DNA from: Kitasatospora sp. A2-31
GTDB taxonomy: Bacteria; Actinomycetota; Actinomycetes; Streptomycetales; Streptomycetaceae
NCBI RefSeq assembly: GCF_022288725.1
Contig: NZ_JAKNTA010000020.1
Span: forward strand, 47,477-111,476
Reading direction: 5' to 3'
DNA: 64,000 nt
Shown one piece after another: positions 34,699 through 42,277 of this stretch. Within the stretch, counting starts at the first letter, position 1. Every line of letters starts with the position of its first letter. The translations under genes were made by a program, and so were the position numbers. The notes below the pieces were generated by a model. The model was not told where the DNA came from, searched no databases, and saw only the letters and a list, made by a program, of their open reading frames with translations.

Positions 34699-35051
34699 TC
34701 CCCGACCAGGAGACCTACCAGCAGCAGCTGATCCGCATGCGGGACGAGGCTGTCACCCGCGCCACGAAAGCCGAAGCCAACCTTCGCGCCGCCGAGGACG
34801 AGCTCAAGCTCTGGCGCCAGCAGGGCCGCCGCGCAGACCGGTACCGCGCCGCCTGGCAGTCCGCCCTGCGCCGGGCCACCGCCGCGGAGGCCGAGGCCCA
34901 GCGGCAGCACGCCGACTGCGCCTCGGCCGAGGCCCGCATCGCCGCCGCGCACCGGTTCGCCGACGAGATGGCCACCTACTGCTCACCTCACGGTGTGGCC
35001 AGCCTGTACGCCGACCGCCTCCGCGCCGTCCTCGACGGGGCCCAGCCGTGA
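34695..35051 (+). CDS. Coiled-coil phage protein, 118 aa
   Basis: This is nearly all helix with Ala/Glu/Arg heptads (TRATKAEANLRAAEDELKLWRQQG, RRATAAEAEAQRQHADCASAEARI). ATG and GTG overlaps on both sides. Function unknown. Confidence 0.68.
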   Translation: MIPDQETYQQQLIRMRDEAVTRATKAEANLRAAEDELKLWRQQGRRADRYRAAWQSALRRATAAEAEAQRQHADCASAEARIAAAHRFADEMATYCSPHGVASLYADRLRAVLDGAQP

Positions 35052-35230
35052 CCTGCCCCGACGATCTGTGGGACGGCTGGGAGCAGGAGCCCTGTCTGTT
35101 CGACGACCCGGACGGCGAGTACGACCTCACCCCCACCTACCCGCCCTGGTGGCGCCGCCCCTGGCCCGTATGGCGCGAGACCGCCAGCACCGCCTCCCTG
35201 TTCCCCGACATCGCCACCTACCAGCCCTGA
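35048..35230 (+). CDS. Small Trp-rich acidic protein, 60 aa
   Basis: The first half is acidic (DDLWDGWEQEPCLFDDPDGEYD), followed by PPWWRRPWPVWRE. GTG start in a GTGA overlap. No family recognised. Confidence 0.55.
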   Translation: MTCPDDLWDGWEQEPCLFDDPDGEYDLTPTYPPWWRRPWPVWRETASTASLFPDIATYQP

Positions 35231-35240
35231 GGAGACCACC

Positions 35241-35513
35241 GTGCCGAAGGCCGGAGTGATCATCGTTCCCCAGCCCGCCCACCACGGCCCCTCCAGCAAC
35301 GTGCCGACCTGGTACGTCGTCGGCTACATCGCCATCGCCCTCATCGTGTGGGCCGTTGCCACCTATCTGCTCGCCAGACACGACAGGGACACGGACGCCT
35401 TCCTGGCGGTAATGGGCGGCGCGCTTGCGGCTGTCTGCTGGCCCCTGACCTTTCTGGCTGTGCCGTTCTGGCTGCTCGCCCGAGCCGCAGCCCGCAAGCC
35501 CAAGCACCGCTGA
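35241..35513 (+). CDS. Small membrane protein, 90 aa
   Basis: Two hydrophobic helices are clear (YVVGYIAIALIVWAVATYLLA and FLAVMGGALAAVCWPLTFLAVPFWLLA) with a basic end. The GTG start has GAGGAG upstream. It may be a superinfection-exclusion or membrane-modifying protein; this is a guess. Confidence 0.65.
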   Translation: MPKAGVIIVPQPAHHGPSSNVPTWYVVGYIAIALIVWAVATYLLARHDRDTDAFLAVMGGALAAVCWPLTFLAVPFWLLARAAARKPKHR

Positions 35514-35612
35514 CCCCGAGCACAGCAACGGGGCGCCCCCTTCAGCCTGCCAGCCAGGGACGCCCCACCAGTCCGATCACCATACCGCCCCACCAGCAAC
35601 AGGAGACCGGAC

Positions 35613-36224
35613 ATGCTCGACTTCCCCGCCGCCAGCCGCCTTGCCCGCGAGCTCGCCGAGCTCCCCGACCTCGCCGCCTGGGCCAAGCTCGCCACCACCC
35701 CCGGCAGCGCACCCCGCGGCGGCCGAGTCTCCGGCGCCACCCGCACCGCCCCTACGCCCCTCCGCCTCGACGTCGCCAGCTACCTCGGCCCCGCCAGCCC
35801 CGGCAACGTCCGCGACCCGTACGGCGACCAGGACGGCAGCACCCCCCTCGCCGGCACCCTCGCCGCCTGGGTCCGCATCCACGTCGAGGAGAGCACCCTC
35901 GGCGCACCGCGCTCCGGCAGCATCGGCGACCTGCTCGCTTACCTCGGCCGGCGCGACGTCCTCGCCTGGACCGTCCACCAGCTGTGGGCCGACGAGTACG
36001 CCGCCGAGATCCACAACGCCTGGCGCACCCTCGACGCCTACGCCGCCACCCGCCCCCGCCGGCGCGCGCTCCAGCTGCCGTGCCCGCGCTGCGGACTGCT
36101 GTCCCTGTTCCAGCAGGACGGCCAGGACGCCGAGTGCGGCAACGAGTCCTGCCGCGCAGTCCTGCGTCCCGATGACTACGACCGGCGCGTCACCCAGTAC
36201 CTCGCCGTCCTCGACGCGGCGTGA
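35613..36224 (+). CDS. Phage protein with C-terminal zinc ribbon, 203 aa
   Basis: The N-terminal 140 residues are helical (SRLARELAELPDLAAWAKL, GDLLAYLGRRDVLAWTVHQLWADEYAAEI). The C terminus carries a zinc ribbon (LPCPRCGLLSLFQQDGQDAECGNESCRAVL). This family occurs in many Streptomyces phages and has no known function; the ribbon suggests nucleic-acid binding. ATG with AGGAG upstream. It ends the first early block; a new promoter follows. Confidence 0.72.
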   Translation: MLDFPAASRLARELAELPDLAAWAKLATTPGSAPRGGRVSGATRTAPTPLRLDVASYLGPASPGNVRDPYGDQDGSTPLAGTLAAWVRIHVEESTLGAPRSGSIGDLLAYLGRRDVLAWTVHQLWADEYAAEIHNAWRTLDAYAATRPRRRALQLPCPRCGLLSLFQQDGQDAECGNESCRAVLRPDDYDRRVTQYLAVLDAA

Positions 36225-36291
36225 CGCGCAGGACGCCCCGGGGCGCCGCCAACTCGGCTGCGTCCCGGGGCAGTCCGACAGCGCCAAAGTC

Positions 36292-36321
36292 GTGACACAT
36301 CATCACGAACCCTGCTAAAGT
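36292..36321 (+). promoter_or_regulatory. Promoter of the membrane-protein module
   Basis: GTGACA at 36292-36297 and TAAAGT at 36316-36321 are 18 bases apart. A palindrome cgtga-7-tcacg (36291-36307) overlaps the -35 region, so a repressor may bind. It lies in the only sizeable gap (36225-36407) of the early operon. Confidence 0.55.
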
Positions 36322-36407
36322 ACCCGTCAAGCGACAAAAGAACGGCCCCCGTCGGTGCTGGACACACCGGCCGGAGGCCTGACCATCGAGAGACTGGACA
36401 TCTCGCA

Positions 36408-37220
36408 ATGGCTATCCGCGATCGTATCGCGGGCCTCCGTGCGCGCCGCAACACTGCGCGCACGTCGAGCCCCTGGTGGGTCAACGCCACCACCACCGCA
36501 GGACGCCCCGTCGTCCTCGCGTCTGCGCTCGTCATGAGCGCCCCCGCCGAATACCACCTCGCCCGAGGCGCGGGTTTCGGCGACCCCTACGCCTACGGCA
36601 TGCCGCTCGTCCTCAGCTCCTACGCCGGCATCGCCGCCGTCGTCGCCGCCAACCGCCCCAAGGGTGCCCGCGGTCGAGCCTCAGCCATCGTCGGCGCTGG
36701 CGCCGCACTCGCCCTCGCCATGGGTGCCCAGATCATCGGCCACCTCGTCTCCACCGGCTACATGAGCGGCCACTCCGCATGGCTCGTCTCCAGCGTCTCC
36801 GCCGTCCCCCCGCTCGTCGTCGGGCACCTGCTTCACCTTGCCGCGACCCGCGAGGACGCCCCTGCCGAGACGGCCGAGGACGCACACGGCGCCGTCTACC
36901 TCGACGAGACGCCCCCGTCGTCCTCCGCGCCGCAGACCGCACGGCCGCCCGTCATCCCCGCCGGTGCGGCCATGCTCCCCACCGTCACCCCGTGCGGCAT
37001 CCCTGCGACCGCCGAGGACGCCCAGGACGCGTGGCGGGACGAGCGGGGCGCCAGCGGGCAGCCGCGTCTCATCAGCGCCGCTGAGGTCGCGCGCATCGTC
37101 GGCGTCGAACCGTCCACCGTCCGCAACTGGGTCTCCCGGGGGCTGCTCGACGTTGCCCGCAAGGACGCCCGCGGACGCAACTGGTTCGACCCGTCCTCGA
37201 TCACCTCACTGAACAGCTAG
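36408..37220 (+). CDS. Spd/DUF2637-like membrane protein with C-terminal HTH
   Basis: The 270-residue protein has about four membrane helices in residues 35-145 (PVVLASALVMSAPAEYHLARG, GMPLVLSSYAGIAAVVAAN, IVGAGAALALAMGAQIIGHL, AWLVSSVSAVPPLVVGHLLHLAA) in the style of DUF2637 proteins of Streptomyces plasmids and AICEs. The C terminus is a MerR-type HTH (SAAEVARIVGVEPSTVRNWVSRGLLDVARKD). It is the first gene after its own promoter. A role in plasmid-style spread or partition is known only for distant relatives, so function here is open. Confidence 0.65.
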   Translation: MAIRDRIAGLRARRNTARTSSPWWVNATTTAGRPVVLASALVMSAPAEYHLARGAGFGDPYAYGMPLVLSSYAGIAAVVAANRPKGARGRASAIVGAGAALALAMGAQIIGHLVSTGYMSGHSAWLVSSVSAVPPLVVGHLLHLAATREDAPAETAEDAHGAVYLDETPPSSSAPQTARPPVIPAGAAMLPTVTPCGIPATAEDAQDAWRDERGASGQPRLISAAEVARIVGVEPSTVRNWVSRGLLDVARKDARGRNWFDPSSITSLNS

Positions 37221-37228
37221 CGGCCACC

Positions 37229-37384
37229 GTGCCCGCCGCCCTGCTTTGGGCGGTCCCCGCCGCGCTCGCGCTCACCGTGCTTGCCGCCGTGCACCCGCAC
37301 GGCCCCACGGTCACCCTGCGCGCCGCTGCTGGCATCTGGATCGCCCTCCTCTGCATCGCCCTGCCCCTCCTCCTCAGGAGTTGA
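37229..37384 (+). CDS. Tiny membrane protein, 51 aa
   Basis: GTG start at 37229, two hydrophobic stretches (LLWAVPAALALTVLAAV and AAAGIWIALLCIALPLLL). It lies in the plasmid-like membrane module. Function unknown. Confidence 0.6.
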   Translation: MPAALLWAVPAALALTVLAAVHPHGPTVTLRAAAGIWIALLCIALPLLLRS

Positions 37385-37388
37385 CCCG

Positions 37389-37553
37389 ATGGGCCTCTGG
37401 TCCAAGCTCACCGGCGGCCAGACCGCCGAGACCACCCCGACCCGCCGCACCCTGGCCGACCGCCGCCGCCGCGAGCGAGAGATCCGCCGTATCGACAAGG
37501 GCACCGCCGCCTGGCTCGCCGCCGGCGGTCGCGGCCGCCGGACGGACCGCTGA
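37389..37553 (+). CDS. Small basic protein, 54 aa
   Basis: ATG at 37389 with AGGAG upstream in the previous gene's end. The sequence is strongly basic (RRTLADRRRREREIRRIDKG) and could bind nucleic acid or membranes. No family. Confidence 0.55.
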   Translation: MGLWSKLTGGQTAETTPTRRTLADRRRREREIRRIDKGTAAWLAAGGRGRRTDR

Positions 37554-37554
37554 C

Positions 37555-37713
37555 ATGGCGCCCTACGAGATGGGCCCCGCCCTGTGGCCCCTCGCCGTCC
37601 TGCTCCTCCTGATGCTCACCCCCAAGCGCATCGGCCACGTCGTCGCCCGACTTCTCCGGCTCCTCGGCCTCTTCGTCGCCGTCCTGCTCCTCCTCCCATA
37701 CCTCTTCAGCTGA
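37555..37713 (+). CDS. Tiny membrane protein, 52 aa
   Basis: One or two hydrophobic segments (ALWPLAVLLLLMLTP and LLRLLGLFVAVLLLLPYLFS) separated by a basic amphipathic loop. It starts 1 base after the previous stop. Function unknown. Confidence 0.6.
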   Translation: MAPYEMGPALWPLAVLLLLMLTPKRIGHVVARLLRLLGLFVAVLLLLPYLFS

Positions 37714-37724
37714 AAGGCCCTACC

Positions 37725-38042
37725 GTGAGCTACCTCGCGTCCGCCATCGACACCGCCGCCAAGTACCAGCTCGCCGCTCCCGAGCAGGCCCCGAACGCCG
37801 GCCTCACCGGCATGGCGGGCGGCGCCTTCATCGTCGGAGTCATCGCCGCCGCCGTCCTCATCACCAAGTGGAGGACCAAGGGCCTGATGACGCCGCAGGA
37901 GAAGAAGCACATCGCCATCGCCGCCCTGGCCATCATCTGCCTCGCCGGATCCGGCGGCGTCCTCGGCGGACTCATCAGCACCGTGCACGACACGGCCAAC
38001 CAGACCGGAACCACACTCCAGCAGACCAGCGTCGGCCGGTGA
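37725..38042 (+). CDS. Two-helix membrane protein, 105 aa
   Basis: Two membrane helices (GMAGGAFIVGVIAAAVLITKW and HIAIAALAIICLAGSGGVLGGL) with a basic cytoplasmic loop between them. It resembles pilin-like or small Spd-type proteins of actinobacterial mobile elements. GTG start with GAAAGG upstream; stop overlaps the next GTG. Confidence 0.65.
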   Translation: MSYLASAIDTAAKYQLAAPEQAPNAGLTGMAGGAFIVGVIAAAVLITKWRTKGLMTPQEKKHIAIAALAIICLAGSGGVLGGLISTVHDTANQTGTTLQQTSVGR

Positions 38043-38740
38043 CGATCCAACGACGGGCCGCCGGGAGGCTGTACGACGGGTCCGTCCTGGTGGCCCGCCG
38101 CCTCCGCCGCCGCGCGGCAGACGCCAACCTCTGGGCCAAGGCGGGCGGAGGACTGGTCCTCTGGAAGGGCGCTCCCGTCCTGCTGGACGCCGCACATCAG
38201 CAGCCGCTCCTCCCGGCGGCCGCAGCGGGGGCCTGGTGCTGGGCCGCCTGGCGAGCCGGCAAGCCACCCGACCCGGCGGCCACGCCGCCCGCTGAGGACA
38301 CCCGCGGGGCAGCCGAGGTCGGCCCGGAGACGGCCGAGGGACCCGCCGTCGAGAGCGCCAAGACGGCCGAGTTCCTGGCCCTGCTTCACCGCCTCATGCC
38401 CCGCCCAGGGGACCGCATCCACCTCGCCCAGGTAGCCGCCGAGATGAGCGGCGACCCGACCGCCACCGGCCCCGTCCGGGATCTCTGCGCCGCCGCCGGG
38501 GTCACGGTCACCGCGGTCCGCGTGAAGGGCCGCGGGTCCAGCACCGGCATCTACCGCCGCGACCTACCCCCACTCCCCAACCCCTCCCCCGAACCCCTCT
38601 CGGGTGTTGTTGTCGCAGGTCAACACGGCCAACAACAACGCCAACAACACTCCGAGGAGGGGCCCGAGAAGGGGTTCGTGACCACGGCCGACCCGGCCAA
38701 CCCCGCCCACTCGATCATCCACTGGAAGGCTGCCTCATGA
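38039..38740 (+). CDS. Plasmid-type hypothetical protein, 233 aa
   Basis: The N-terminal half has hydrophobic stretches (GGLVLWKGAPVLLDAA, LLPAAAAGAWCWAAWRAG) and basic residues. The middle looks like a winged-helix (EFLALLHRLMPRPGDRIHLAQVAAEMSGDPTATGPVRDLCAAAGV). The tail is Gln-rich because the DNA (38602-38649) holds an inverted repeat gtgttgttg/caacaacac with repeated caacaac. Such proteins occur beside Spd genes in Streptomyces plasmids. Function unknown. Confidence 0.6.
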   Translation: MTIQRRAAGRLYDGSVLVARRLRRRAADANLWAKAGGGLVLWKGAPVLLDAAHQQPLLPAAAAGAWCWAAWRAGKPPDPAATPPAEDTRGAAEVGPETAEGPAVESAKTAEFLALLHRLMPRPGDRIHLAQVAAEMSGDPTATGPVRDLCAAAGVTVTAVRVKGRGSSTGIYRRDLPPLPNPSPEPLSGVVVAGQHGQQQRQQHSEEGPEKGFVTTADPANPAHSIIHWKAAS

Positions 38741-38931
38741 TCAACGCCATCACCCGCGACGAGCTCGACTTCGACGACCACGGCCGCCCCTACCACTGCC
38801 GCCAGGTGCTCCTCCTCGCCGGCGACCACTACCACTGCATCTGCGGCCGGGCCGTCCTCGCCACCCTCGCCCACGCCGAGTCCGCGAACCGCGGCGCGAA
38901 CCGGACCGACCTCCGCCGAGCCGACGGCTGA
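38737..38931 (+). CDS. Small Cys/His protein, 64 aa
   Basis: ATGA overlap start. HCRQVLLLAGDHYHCICGRAVLATL suggests a metal site. Last gene before the terminator at 38997. Function unknown. Confidence 0.6.
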   Translation: MINAITRDELDFDDHGRPYHCRQVLLLAGDHYHCICGRAVLATLAHAESANRGANRTDLRRADG

Positions 38932-38996
38932 CCGCTTGCACAAGATCGGCGCTTGTGTCACGCTGCTGCCAGCACTACACGTGCGCCTACATCGCG

Positions 38997-39022
38997 AAGG
39001 GCCCGACTCCAGTCGGGCCCTT
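38997..39022 (+). terminator. Terminator of the early operon
   Basis: Perfect 12-bp stem (aagggcccgact with its complement at 39011-39022). A promoter-like TTGTGT-17-TACACG (38953-38981) precedes it by a few bases, so a very short RNA could be made between them. No tRNA fold is present. Confidence 0.75.
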
Positions 39023-39042
39023 CGGCATTCCCGGGAGGTGGC

Positions 39043-39240
39043 GTGGACCCTCTGCTCACCGGCCCCGAATCCGCCCGGCTTGCCGGCGTCAACCCGGCCA
39101 CCATCCGGCAGTGGAAGCGCCGCGGCCTCATACAACCCGACGGGCTCGACGAACACGGCCGCCCCATGTACCGGCAGATGACCATCGCCCGCGCCGAGCG
39201 CGCCACCCGCGACCGGGCAGGCCGCCGCATCGCCGCGTAG
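39043..39240 (+). CDS. Small HTH (MerR-type) protein, 65 aa
   Basis: GTG start after GGGAGGTGGC. The protein is one helix-turn-helix (LTGPESARLAGVNPATIRQWKRRGLIQPDGLDEHGRPMY) with a basic tail. It lies between the early terminator and the late genes, so it may regulate late transcription; inference only. Confidence 0.72.
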   Translation: MDPLLTGPESARLAGVNPATIRQWKRRGLIQPDGLDEHGRPMYRQMTIARAERATRDRAGRRIAA

Positions 39241-39244
39241 GCGG

Positions 39245-39559
39245 CTACTTCACCAGCGGGCCCTCGCCCACCCCCGGGGTCTCGACCGGCGCCCCGGCGC
39301 CCTCCTGCTCCCGCGGCCGTGCGACCAACCCGCCGGCCACCGCGGCGGCACCGCCGACCAGCAGCAGCCATGACGTGCCCTGCCTCTCGCTGATCTTCGC
39401 CGCGCACGACGCCGGCACGTCCCGCGAGACGTAGCTCGACTCCTTCGGCGACCACGGCGACCCGCAGTCCTCGCCCGCCGAGTACAGCCCCATTGCGAAC
39501 CCCCCGGCCGCCAGGACCAGACCGGCCACCACCACGCCCTGCGTCGCCTGAGACGCCAC
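39245..39559 (-). CDS. Lone reverse-strand membrane protein (moron-like)
   Basis: The 104-residue protein has two membrane helices (VVVAGLVLAAGGFAMGLYSA and SWLLLVGGAAAVAGGLVA) separated by an extracellular loop with two Cys (GEDCGSPWSPKESSYVSRDVPASCAAK). It is the only minus-strand gene between the early and late operons. Start GTG 39559 with GGGGG upstream. Placement alone against the flow of the operons is typical of morons expressed in the lysogen. Confidence 0.65.
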   Translation of the reverse strand: MASQATQGVVVAGLVLAAGGFAMGLYSAGEDCGSPWSPKESSYVSRDVPASCAAKISERQGTSWLLLVGGAAAVAGGLVARPREQEGAGAPVETPGVGEGPLVK

Positions 39560-39610
39560 ACCAACCCCCTTGGTCGACAGGGCGCACAGCCTAGAGGCAG
39601 GTGATCCACG

Positions 39611-39997
39611 GTGACCAGACGCCGAGCGCTCACCGTGTGCACCGTGGCCGGCTGTCCCGAGCTCACCCCGGGCGGCCGGTGCCCGACCCACCAGGCCGAG
39701 GCCGAGCGCGCCCGCGGCACCCGCACTCAGCGCGGCTACGGCCAGCAGCACCGCATCCGCTTCCGCCCCGGTGTCCTGCAGCGTGACCCGCTGTGCGTCT
39801 GCACCGAGCAGGGCCACGGGCACGGTCAGCCCTGCGGCCAGCCCAGCCAGCACGCCGACCACTGGCCGCTCAGCAGGCGCGAGCTGGTCGCCGCTGGCGA
39901 CGACCCGGACGACCCGAGGCACGGCCGCGGGCTGTGCCACCGCTGCCACAGCCGGGAGACGGCCCTCCACCAGCCCGGCGGCTGGGCCGACCGGTGA
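39611..39997 (+). CDS. HNH endonuclease
   Basis: The 128-residue protein has a zinc-ribbon start (CTVAGCPELTPGGRCPTHQ), the H-N-H core (QHADHWPLSRRELVAAGDDPDD) and CHRCHSRETAL. HNH proteins encoded just before the terminase assist DNA cleavage during packaging in many siphophages. GTG start with GGCAGGTG upstream. Confidence 0.88.
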   Translation: MTRRRALTVCTVAGCPELTPGGRCPTHQAEAERARGTRTQRGYGQQHRIRFRPGVLQRDPLCVCTEQGHGHGQPCGQPSQHADHWPLSRRELVAAGDDPDDPRHGRGLCHRCHSRETALHQPGGWADR

Positions 39998-40196
39998 CCC
40001 AGCGTCACCGGTCTGCCGTCACCCACCGTGACAGAGGCCAGGGGGTGACCCCCTGCGGCCAGCCCGGCGGGACCCGCGGGGGAGGCAGCTCGCTGTGTGT
40101 ACGGGTCTGGAGGGTCGCCCGGCGCCCCTCGCAGTGACTCAGTGTGACCCATAGCCGCGGCCGCAACGGCCGGGTGATGACGCGCCGCAACGGCGC
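39998..40196. other. Candidate packaging (cos/pac) region
   Basis: The 199 non-coding bases between the HNH and small-terminase genes contain seven copies of GTGAC or GTCAC (from 39993 to 40148), the palindrome agggggtgaccccct, and paired gccgcaacgg elements just before the small-terminase gene. Terminase-binding sites are usually in this position and built of short repeats. Confidence 0.5.
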
Positions 40197-40211
40197 TTGA
40201 GAGGTGATCAC

Positions 40212-40667
40212 GTGGCCGGCACCGGCCCTGTCCCCAAGCCCGCCGACCAGCGGCGGCGACGCAACGCCGACCCCACGGCCGGCGCGGTCCTGCCCGCGGA
40301 CGGCCCCGCTGGCCCCACCCCGGTGTTGCCCGGCGGGCACGACTACGACAGCCGGACCCTTGAGTGGTACGAGACGTGGCGGTCGTCGCCGCAGGCCTCC
40401 CTGTTCCTGGCCACCGACTGGCAGCGGCTCCACATGCTGGCCCAGCTGGTCGAGCTGTATTGGACGGAGCCGAAGAAGGAGTTGCTGTCCGAGATCCGGC
40501 TCAACGAGGCGGCGCTCGGCGCGACGGCCGCGGACCGGGCCCGGCTGCGGTGGACCGTGGCGGAGCCCGACGAGCCGGCCGCCCGGAAGCGATCCCCGGG
40601 GAGCCGGGCCGCCGCCAGCCGCCGGGACCGTGTTCTGCGAGTGGTCGATGGCTCGGCGGAGAGCTGA
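40212..40667 (+). CDS. Terminase small subunit
   Basis: The 151-residue protein has a disordered basic N terminus (KPADQRRRRNADP), a helical core (EWYETWRSSPQASLFLATDWQRLHMLAQLVELYWTE and ELLSEIRLNEAALGATAADRARL) and a basic C terminus. This matches small subunits of Streptomyces phages that recognise packaging DNA. GTG 40212 follows GAGAGGTG. It overlaps the large subunit gene by 20 bases. Confidence 0.82.
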   Translation: MAGTGPVPKPADQRRRRNADPTAGAVLPADGPAGPTPVLPGGHDYDSRTLEWYETWRSSPQASLFLATDWQRLHMLAQLVELYWTEPKKELLSEIRLNEAALGATAADRARLRWTVAEPDEPAARKRSPGSRAAASRRDRVLRVVDGSAES

Positions 40668-42264
40668 CCCGGACCGGTTCGTCTCCCTCGGCTTCGACGC
40701 CGTCGACTGGATCGAGCACTACCTCTGCCACGGGCCGGGCGATGTGCAGGGCCAGCCTCTGCTCATCGACGACGAGATGGCCGCCTTCATCGTGAAGGCG
40801 TACGAGCTCGACCCGGCGACCGGCCGGCGGCGGGTCAACAGGGCCTTCCTGTCCCGGCCGAAGGGCCGCGCGAAGAGCGAGCTCGCCGGCGCCCTGGTGG
40901 TGTTCGAGGCGCTCGGCCCGTGCCGCTTCGACGGCTGGGATGCCGACGGCGAGCCGGTCGGCCGCGAGCAGATCTACCCGTTCATCCGGTGCATGGCCAC
41001 GGAGGAAGGGCAGGCCGGCAACACCTACGACAACGTCGCGGTGATGCTGGAGCACCTGGTCGAGCACTTCGGAGACGAGTTCCCTGGGATCGACCTGGGG
41101 CGCAACGCCCAGACGTCGAGCCGGATCTTCATCGAGGGCGGCGGCGAGATCGTCCCTTCGACGGCGAGCTCGGCGTCGAAGGACGGCGGCAAGGAGACGT
41201 TCGGTGTCTTCGACGAGACGCACCTGTACGTGCTGCCCGAGACTCGCGCGATGCACAAGACGGTGCGCCGCAATCTGGTGAAGCGTCGGGCCGCCGAGCC
41301 CTGGTCCCTGGAGACATCGACGATGTACGCGGTCGGGGAGAACTCGGTGGCCGAGGCGACACACCAGTACGCCGAGGCGGTCAAGGCCGGCCGCGTGCGT
41401 GATGGCGGCCTACTGTTCGACCACCGCCAGGCCCCGCACGTCGAGGACCTGATGGACGACGCCCAGCTGCTGCCCGCGCTGGAGTACGTCTACGGGGACG
41501 CGGCGGGGTGGATGGACCTGGAGCGCATCGCCGCGGACATGCGCGAGCCGGACACCGATCCGGCCGACGCCCGCCGCTACTTCCTCAACCAGCCCGGCAC
41601 CGCGTCGGCGAAAGCCTTCGACGCCGGCCGCTGGTCGGGACTCGCGAACACCGGCTTCGTCGTGCCCGCCAAGGACGCCATCACGGTCGGCTTCGACGGC
41701 GCCCGCTGGCGCGACGCCACCGCGATGATCGCCACCCACCTGGAGACCGGCCACCAGTGGGTGCTCGGCGCGTGGGAGGCGCCGGTTCGGGCGGCCGAGG
41801 CCGAGCAGTGGGAAGTCCCGGTCGCCGAGGTGAACGCCGCCCTGGAGGCCGCCTTCGACCGCTGGTCCGTGGTCCGGGTGTACGCCGACCCGCCCTACTG
41901 GGAGGAGACCGTAGCCGCCTGGGCCGGAAAGTACGGCGAGCGAGTCGTTGTCGAGTGGTGGACCCACCGTCCCCGCCAGATGGCCTTCGCCCTCCGCGCG
42001 TTCCGCACCGCCCAGACTGACGGGTCTCTGCGGCATGACGGCGATCCGCTCTACGCCCGACACATCGCCAACGCGGTGAAGCGCGACGCGCGGGTGCGCG
42101 ACGACGAGGGCAAGCCGATGTGGACCATCCAGAAGGACCGCCACGACTCCCCCCGCAAGATCGACGCCGCAATGGCCGGCTGCCTCTCCTGGGAGGCCCG
42201 CCGCGACGCCATCACGGCCGGACTCGGACGGCCGCCGCAGGAGTCGTGGGTGTGGACCGCGTGA
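40648..42264 (+). CDS. terL: Terminase large subunit
   Basis: The 538-residue protein is the packaging motor. The ATPase has the Walker A variant RPKGRAKS (K72, K76) and Walker B FDE at residues 188-190 in VFDETHLY. The RNase-H-like nuclease domain has acidic residues in GFDGARWRDATAMI, in VYADPPYW, and in the late KRDARVRDDEG/KIDAAMAG segments. The ATG at 40648 lies inside the small-subunit gene. Confidence 0.95.
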   Translation: MARRRADPDRFVSLGFDAVDWIEHYLCHGPGDVQGQPLLIDDEMAAFIVKAYELDPATGRRRVNRAFLSRPKGRAKSELAGALVVFEALGPCRFDGWDADGEPVGREQIYPFIRCMATEEGQAGNTYDNVAVMLEHLVEHFGDEFPGIDLGRNAQTSSRIFIEGGGEIVPSTASSASKDGGKETFGVFDETHLYVLPETRAMHKTVRRNLVKRRAAEPWSLETSTMYAVGENSVAEATHQYAEAVKAGRVRDGGLLFDHRQAPHVEDLMDDAQLLPALEYVYGDAAGWMDLERIAADMREPDTDPADARRYFLNQPGTASAKAFDAGRWSGLANTGFVVPAKDAITVGFDGARWRDATAMIATHLETGHQWVLGAWEAPVRAAEAEQWEVPVAEVNAALEAAFDRWSVVRVYADPPYWEETVAAWAGKYGERVVVEWWTHRPRQMAFALRAFRTAQTDGSLRHDGDPLYARHIANAVKRDARVRDDEGKPMWTIQKDRHDSPRKIDAAMAGCLSWEARRDAITAGLGRPPQESWVWTA

Positions 42265-42277
42265 GAGGGGGTGCCCG

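Noticed and set aside
38936..39022. tRNA gene
   Set aside because: The strong hairpin has no cloverleaf arms or anticodon loop; it is a terminator.
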